Origin: Opitutia bacterium
Lineage (GTDB): Bacteria; Verrucomicrobiota; Verrucomicrobiia; Opitutales; UBA953
Length of the DNA: 63,409 bases
Direction of reading: 5' to 3'
NCBI GenBank assembly: GCA_947470855.1
Contig: CANIUQ010000009.1
Coordinates: forward strand, 1 to 63,409
Part shown: positions 60,590 through 63,409 of the stretch, in pieces
Layout: each line of letters begins with the position of its first letter
Numbering within the stretch: position 1 is the stretch's first letter
Position numbers and translations under genes: made by a program
Notes under the pieces: model-generated
What the model was told of the DNA's origin: nothing
Seen by the model: only the letters and a program-made list of their open reading frames with translations
The model's database searches: none

Positions 60590-60683
60590 CTCGGGTGCCA
60601 GGTGTCAGGTGTCAGGACGATTTTGGTTATCGGGCGTCAGGCACCAGGTTCCAGAAAATAAATCCTGACACCTGATACCCGAG
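60590..60683. repeat. Degenerate GTGTCAGG repeat cluster forming a large inverted repeat
   Basis: Arms 60590-60609 and 60664-60683 are 20-bp inverted copies with two mismatches (CTCGGGT...AGGTGTCAGG). Between them lie further units (GTGTCAGGA, GGGCGTCAGGCACCAGGTTCCAG). A T-rich run starts just beyond, at the end of patB. It has the look of a dispersed intergenic repeat and may also act as a terminator between convergent rsmE and patB. I noticed no second copy in this window. Confidence 0.7.
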
Positions 60684-60694
60684 ACCTTAAAACT

Positions 60695-61849
60695 TTATTT
60701 TTTCGCCTTAGCCACCACTCGCTTCATCCGATTAAGAATTTCCTGTAGGCGGCTACGGGGACACCCAAAGTTGATTCGCACATAACCTGGTCCTCCAAAA
60801 TCAGTCCCATTGCTGAGTCCGACACCACCCTTCTCGAATTCAGCATGGGGATCCTCAAAGCCTAAAGCCCGCACATCCAGCCAAGCCAAGAAACTGGACT
60901 GAGGGCGTTGATGCAAAATCACTCCCGGCATTTCTTTTAATTCTTTTTCGATGAGATCGAGATTCCCTCGCAAGTAATCAATACAAGCTAAACGCCATTC
61001 TTCGCCGTCATCAAACGCCGCCTTGGTCGCCGCCAAACCAAACATATTTTGATCCAAGGACAGGCCTTGTAAAATACGACGAAAACGCGTGCGCAACCCA
61101 GCGTCGGAAATAATGGCAAATCCACAAGTCAGCCCAGCAATATTATAGGTCTTACTCGCCGCCATCAACGTCACCGTCCGCGACGCAGTGTCTTCATTTA
61201 ACGAAGCAAAAACCGTGTGTCTCGCCTGTGGGTCCAAAATTAAATCACAATGAATCTCATCGGAACACACGGTGAGATCATATTTCTTCGCAAGCGTGGC
61301 CAAGCGCTCTAATTCATCCCGTTTAAAAACACGGGCTAAAGGATTGTAAGGATTGCAGAGTAGCAAAACTCGGGATGCGGATTGAGCGCAGGCTTCTTCC
61401 AACTTAGCCCAATCAAAAGTCCAGTAGCCATTCACCAAAACCATTTCGCATTTAATCGCATTACGCTCGGACAGAGTTGGCGCGGTCAAAAAAGGCGGAT
61501 AAGCTGGTGAAGTCGTCACGACTGTCTCTCCAGACTTACTGGCACAACGAATAGCGCCATGAATTCCTGGTACAAGAGAGGACATAAAAGTTATCCACTC
61601 TGGACGAATCTCCCAACCATGCCGACGGCGCATGTAACGGACAATCGATTCGAAAACTTCATCGCGTTGCGCAGGATAACCAAAGACTCCGTGGGCGGCC
61701 CGTCGCTGAATCGCCTCCACCACTGCCGGAGGAGAAACAAAATCCATATCGGCAATCCAACAAGGAATAACATCCCGGTTAGCATACTTATGCCACTTCG
61801 TGCTGTCCGTGCCTGCTCGCTCGGGGCAGCTGTCAAAATTGAAAGCCAT
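60695..61849 (-). CDS. patB: PatB/MalY-type aminotransferase (putative C-S lyase)
   Basis: The 384-aa product is a fold-type I PLP enzyme of the MalY/PatB group. It has NFDSCPERAGTDSTKWHKYANRDVIPCWIADMDF at the start, GIHGAIRC, LLLCNPYNPLARVF, VCSDEIHCDLIL, the PLP lysine in AASKTYNIAGL, and a C-terminal YVRINFGCPRSRL. These enzymes usually cleave cystathionine or other cysteine conjugates to homocysteine or thiol, pyruvate and ammonia. The tyrosine-for-glycine and other specificity positions cannot be judged by eye. ATG 61849 is chosen; a start 15 codons upstream is unconserved. Confidence 0.85.
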   Translation of the reverse strand: MAFNFDSCPERAGTDSTKWHKYANRDVIPCWIADMDFVSPPAVVEAIQRRAAHGVFGYPAQRDEVFESIVRYMRRRHGWEIRPEWITFMSSLVPGIHGAIRCASKSGETVVTTSPAYPPFLTAPTLSERNAIKCEMVLVNGYWTFDWAKLEEACAQSASRVLLLCNPYNPLARVFKRDELERLATLAKKYDLTVCSDEIHCDLILDPQARHTVFASLNEDTASRTVTLMAASKTYNIAGLTCGFAIISDAGLRTRFRRILQGLSLDQNMFGLAATKAAFDDGEEWRLACIDYLRGNLDLIEKELKEMPGVILHQRPQSSFLAWLDVRALGFEDPHAEFEKGGVGLSNGTDFGGPGYVRINFGCPRSRLQEILNRMKRVVAKAKK

Positions 61850-61978
61850 AACTAGGGTGAACCTTGGATTGAACCGCGTTGCGGGTAAACGCAATTTATA
61901 CCCTCAACGATTCACAAGGTAAAGAAATCCCGACGCCAAACTCACCCATGACAGAACTTTTCCAGGAACTTTTATTCT

Positions 61979-62707
61979 ATGTCATTCCTCGATGACCTCG
62001 ACCGAGGCCTGCTTGACTTGATTTTCCCTAGGGATTGTGCCGTGACGCAAGAGCCCATGGATGAAGGCGAAAGACTTCATCTCTCCGATGCCGGCTTAGC
62101 CTTGCTTCCCCGGATTTTCGACCCCCGTTGCTTTACCTGCGGACATCCCTTCGACGGTTGGCTCGAGGGAGATCGGACCTGCCCCCACTGCCTCGACCTT
62201 CATCCCGCCTTTCATCGTGCACTCTGCGCTTTCCGAGCCCAAGGCCCAGTTCGCCACATCATCCACCGAATCAAATACGAAAAATCCCCCTACCTAGCCG
62301 ACGACCTCGTTGCCGCCGCCATACAAGACACTGCCTTCCATCGGCACCTCGCAGGGTCACATTTAATTCCCGTTCCCCTACACCGCAATCGCTACCGCAC
62401 TCGCGGCTACAATCAAGCAGAGCGAATCGTTCGCCTACTTGCACAAAAAATTCCTGGCTGCTCTTGGTCGCCCGCCCTTCACAAAAAACACCTGACGATT
62501 TCGCAAACTCAACTCGGACGCGAAGAACGACGGAGAAATGTCGCCGAAGCCTTTTCGGTAAATCCAAACTACCCTATTCGACCAGACATCCGCTACGTGG
62601 TCATCGACGATGTTTTAACCACGGGATCGACTTTACACGCTTGCGCCAAAACACTGCGCCAAGCTGGCGCCTTATGGGTTGATGCCGCCGCTCTCGCTCA
62701 CGGTTAA
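61979..62707 (+). CDS. comF: ComF-family phosphoribosyltransferase-like protein
   Basis: The 242-aa product has an N-terminal zinc-finger-like region (CFTCGHPFDG...CPHCLD, about 52-77). The ComF blocks RHIIHRIKYEKSPYLADDL and VPLHRNRYRTRGYNQAERI follow, then the PRPP-binding loop VVIDDVLTTGSTLHACAKTL. ComF proteins act in DNA uptake or processing in competent bacteria, although many non-competent species have them. Its last 36 bp overlap the end of the pseudouridine synthase on the other strand. Confidence 0.9.
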   Translation: MSFLDDLDRGLLDLIFPRDCAVTQEPMDEGERLHLSDAGLALLPRIFDPRCFTCGHPFDGWLEGDRTCPHCLDLHPAFHRALCAFRAQGPVRHIIHRIKYEKSPYLADDLVAAAIQDTAFHRHLAGSHLIPVPLHRNRYRTRGYNQAERIVRLLAQKIPGCSWSPALHKKHLTISQTQLGREERRRNVAEAFSVNPNYPIRPDIRYVVIDDVLTTGSTLHACAKTLRQAGALWVDAAALAHG

Positions 62708-63409
62708 CACGCGTTGCACTTCTTGCGCAGAGAAACCCATACGCTCGACCATAAATTGAAGCATATCCGAAGCCAGCGGAGCGCGAAAAGTGCGCTGAAA
62801 ATTCGGGGCTTTGAACTCTAGCCGACTTGCATGCAAGGCCTGCCGAGACAAAGCGCACTGCTTAGCCAATCGTTCAGTCCAACCATGTTCAACAAATTCT
62901 AAATATAACGAATCATCTCCACCATAAAGTTTATCTCCGACAATGGGATGCCCTAGCCATTGAGCGTGGATACGGATTTGATGTTTTCGCCCTGTATGCG
63001 GCTGAACTCGTAGTAAACTATATCCCTCACCACATAATAGAGGCTCAAAAAATGTGGCGGACGGCAAAGTCCCTGGCCCCGTTCGCACCGCAGATTTTAC
63101 AGCTACTTTACTCGTCTCATCAGCCCCCAAAGGCTGATCGACTTGCACGGGCTCTTTTAACTCCCCTTTAACTAAAGTGTAATAAGTTTTGGTCACCCAT
63201 CGACGTTCCATCGCGGTCTGCGAAAGCGATGCCGCCTTGGCATTCTTAGCGATTAAAATGATTCCACTGGTTTCACGGTCCAAACGACTCACTAAATGCA
63301 ACGTTTCTAAACCACGCCACTCGCGCACCGCACCAACCAGCGATGACCACGGGCCGTCTTTCGAAGGATGACAAACGAGCCAGCCGGGCTTATCGAAAAC
63401 TAAAAAATC
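62672..63409 (-). CDS. RluA-family pseudouridine synthase, N-terminus cut by window edge
   Basis: The frame runs to the window end, so the start lies outside; 245 residues are visible. The first visible residues (DFLVFDKPGWLVCHPSKDGP) match the N-terminal KPxGxxxHP block of RluA proteins. The catalytic segment reads SRLDRETSGIILIAK, with serine where HRLD is usual and the catalytic Asp kept. KTYYTLVKGEL, LRVQPHTGRKHQIRIHAQWLGHPIVGD and ALHASRLEF are also family blocks. The RNA target cannot be named. A GTG at 63328 is not the true start. It overlaps comF by 36 bp, tail to tail. Confidence 0.9.
   Translation of the reverse strand, partial: DFLVFDKPGWLVCHPSKDGPWSSLVGAVREWRGLETLHLVSRLDRETSGIILIAKNAKAASLSQTAMERRWVTKTYYTLVKGELKEPVQVDQPLGADETSKVAVKSAVRTGPGTLPSATFFEPLLCGEGYSLLRVQPHTGRKHQIRIHAQWLGHPIVGDKLYGGDDSLYLEFVEHGWTERLAKQCALSRQALHASRLEFKAPNFQRTFRAPLASDMLQFMVERMGFSAQEVQRVLTVSESGGINP

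Overview
This window reads as a slice of the conserved core chromosome of a free-living, aerobic, Gram-negative-type heterotroph. GC is near 50% by eye. Gene content points to the PVC superphylum and most likely Verrucomicrobiota: RNase HII and HIII side by side, a caa3-type cytochrome oxidase cluster, a menaquinone-type five-helix SdhC, LptF/G-type export, and a large secreted protein with calcium-binding repeats. The phylum is an inference, since no rRNA is present. Genes are tightly packed, with many ATGA stop/start overlaps. I see no insertion sequence, prophage or CRISPR array, and no gene-free stretch exceeds 300 bases.

Layout. 1-1300: phospholipid synthesis (pgpA edge fragment, pgsA) divergent from coaD. 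1.4-8.3 kb: tig-clpP-clpX followed by hisA, a LolA-like periplasmic protein and hisD, with convergent hisN. 8.5-15.7 kb: a HAD phosphatase, acetyl-CoA synthetase with an N-terminal membrane helix, two thioredoxin-fold paralogues (one without its CxxC), polyphosphate:AMP phosphotransferase and mutY. 15.8-17.5 kb: rnhC-rnhB. 17.5-23.1 kb: a complete biotin operon bioA-B-D-F-(BioH-like)-C on the minus strand, preceded by a near-consensus BirA operator. 23.2-31.3 kb: Dabb protein, rsmG, metH, a HI0933-type flavoprotein flanked by two small unknown genes, and a TerC membrane protein. 31.3-35.1 kb: a two-gene secreted cassette of unknown role. 35.2-42.7 kb: queA with a YhaM-like HD nuclease, a K+ channel, ahcY-metK (SAM cycle, functionally linked to metH) and a cytosolic GH20 hexosaminidase. 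42.8-46.2 kb: sdhCAB. 46.4-49.3 kb: pyrG behind a terminator-like leader hairpin, and an LptF/G permease. 49.3-54.5 kb: coxB-A-C-D-ctaG. 54.7-63.4 kb: folP, tRNA-Thr(UGU), a PEGA/coiled-coil/SHOCT lipoprotein, gcvT-gcvH, thiH-rsmE, a PatB-type C-S lyase, comF and an RluA-type pseudouridine synthase cut by the window edge.

How it works together. Acetate activation (acs), succinate dehydrogenase and caa3 oxidase form the respiratory backbone. metH, metK and ahcY close the methyl cycle, with queA, bioC, bioB, thiH, rsmG and rsmE as SAM users. gcvTH and folP supply and use folate one-carbon units.

Expression signals. Shine-Dalgarno sequences are rare here. Several genes have a promoter-like TTGnnn / 16 bp / TAnnnT arrangement whose -10 box lies only 6-7 bp before the start codon, which suggests leaderless transcripts are common. 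The main leads are that pattern, the bio operator, the pyrG leader hairpin, the membrane-anchored Acs, a palindrome in the acs promoter spacer, and the unassigned secreted cassette at 31.3-35.1 kb.
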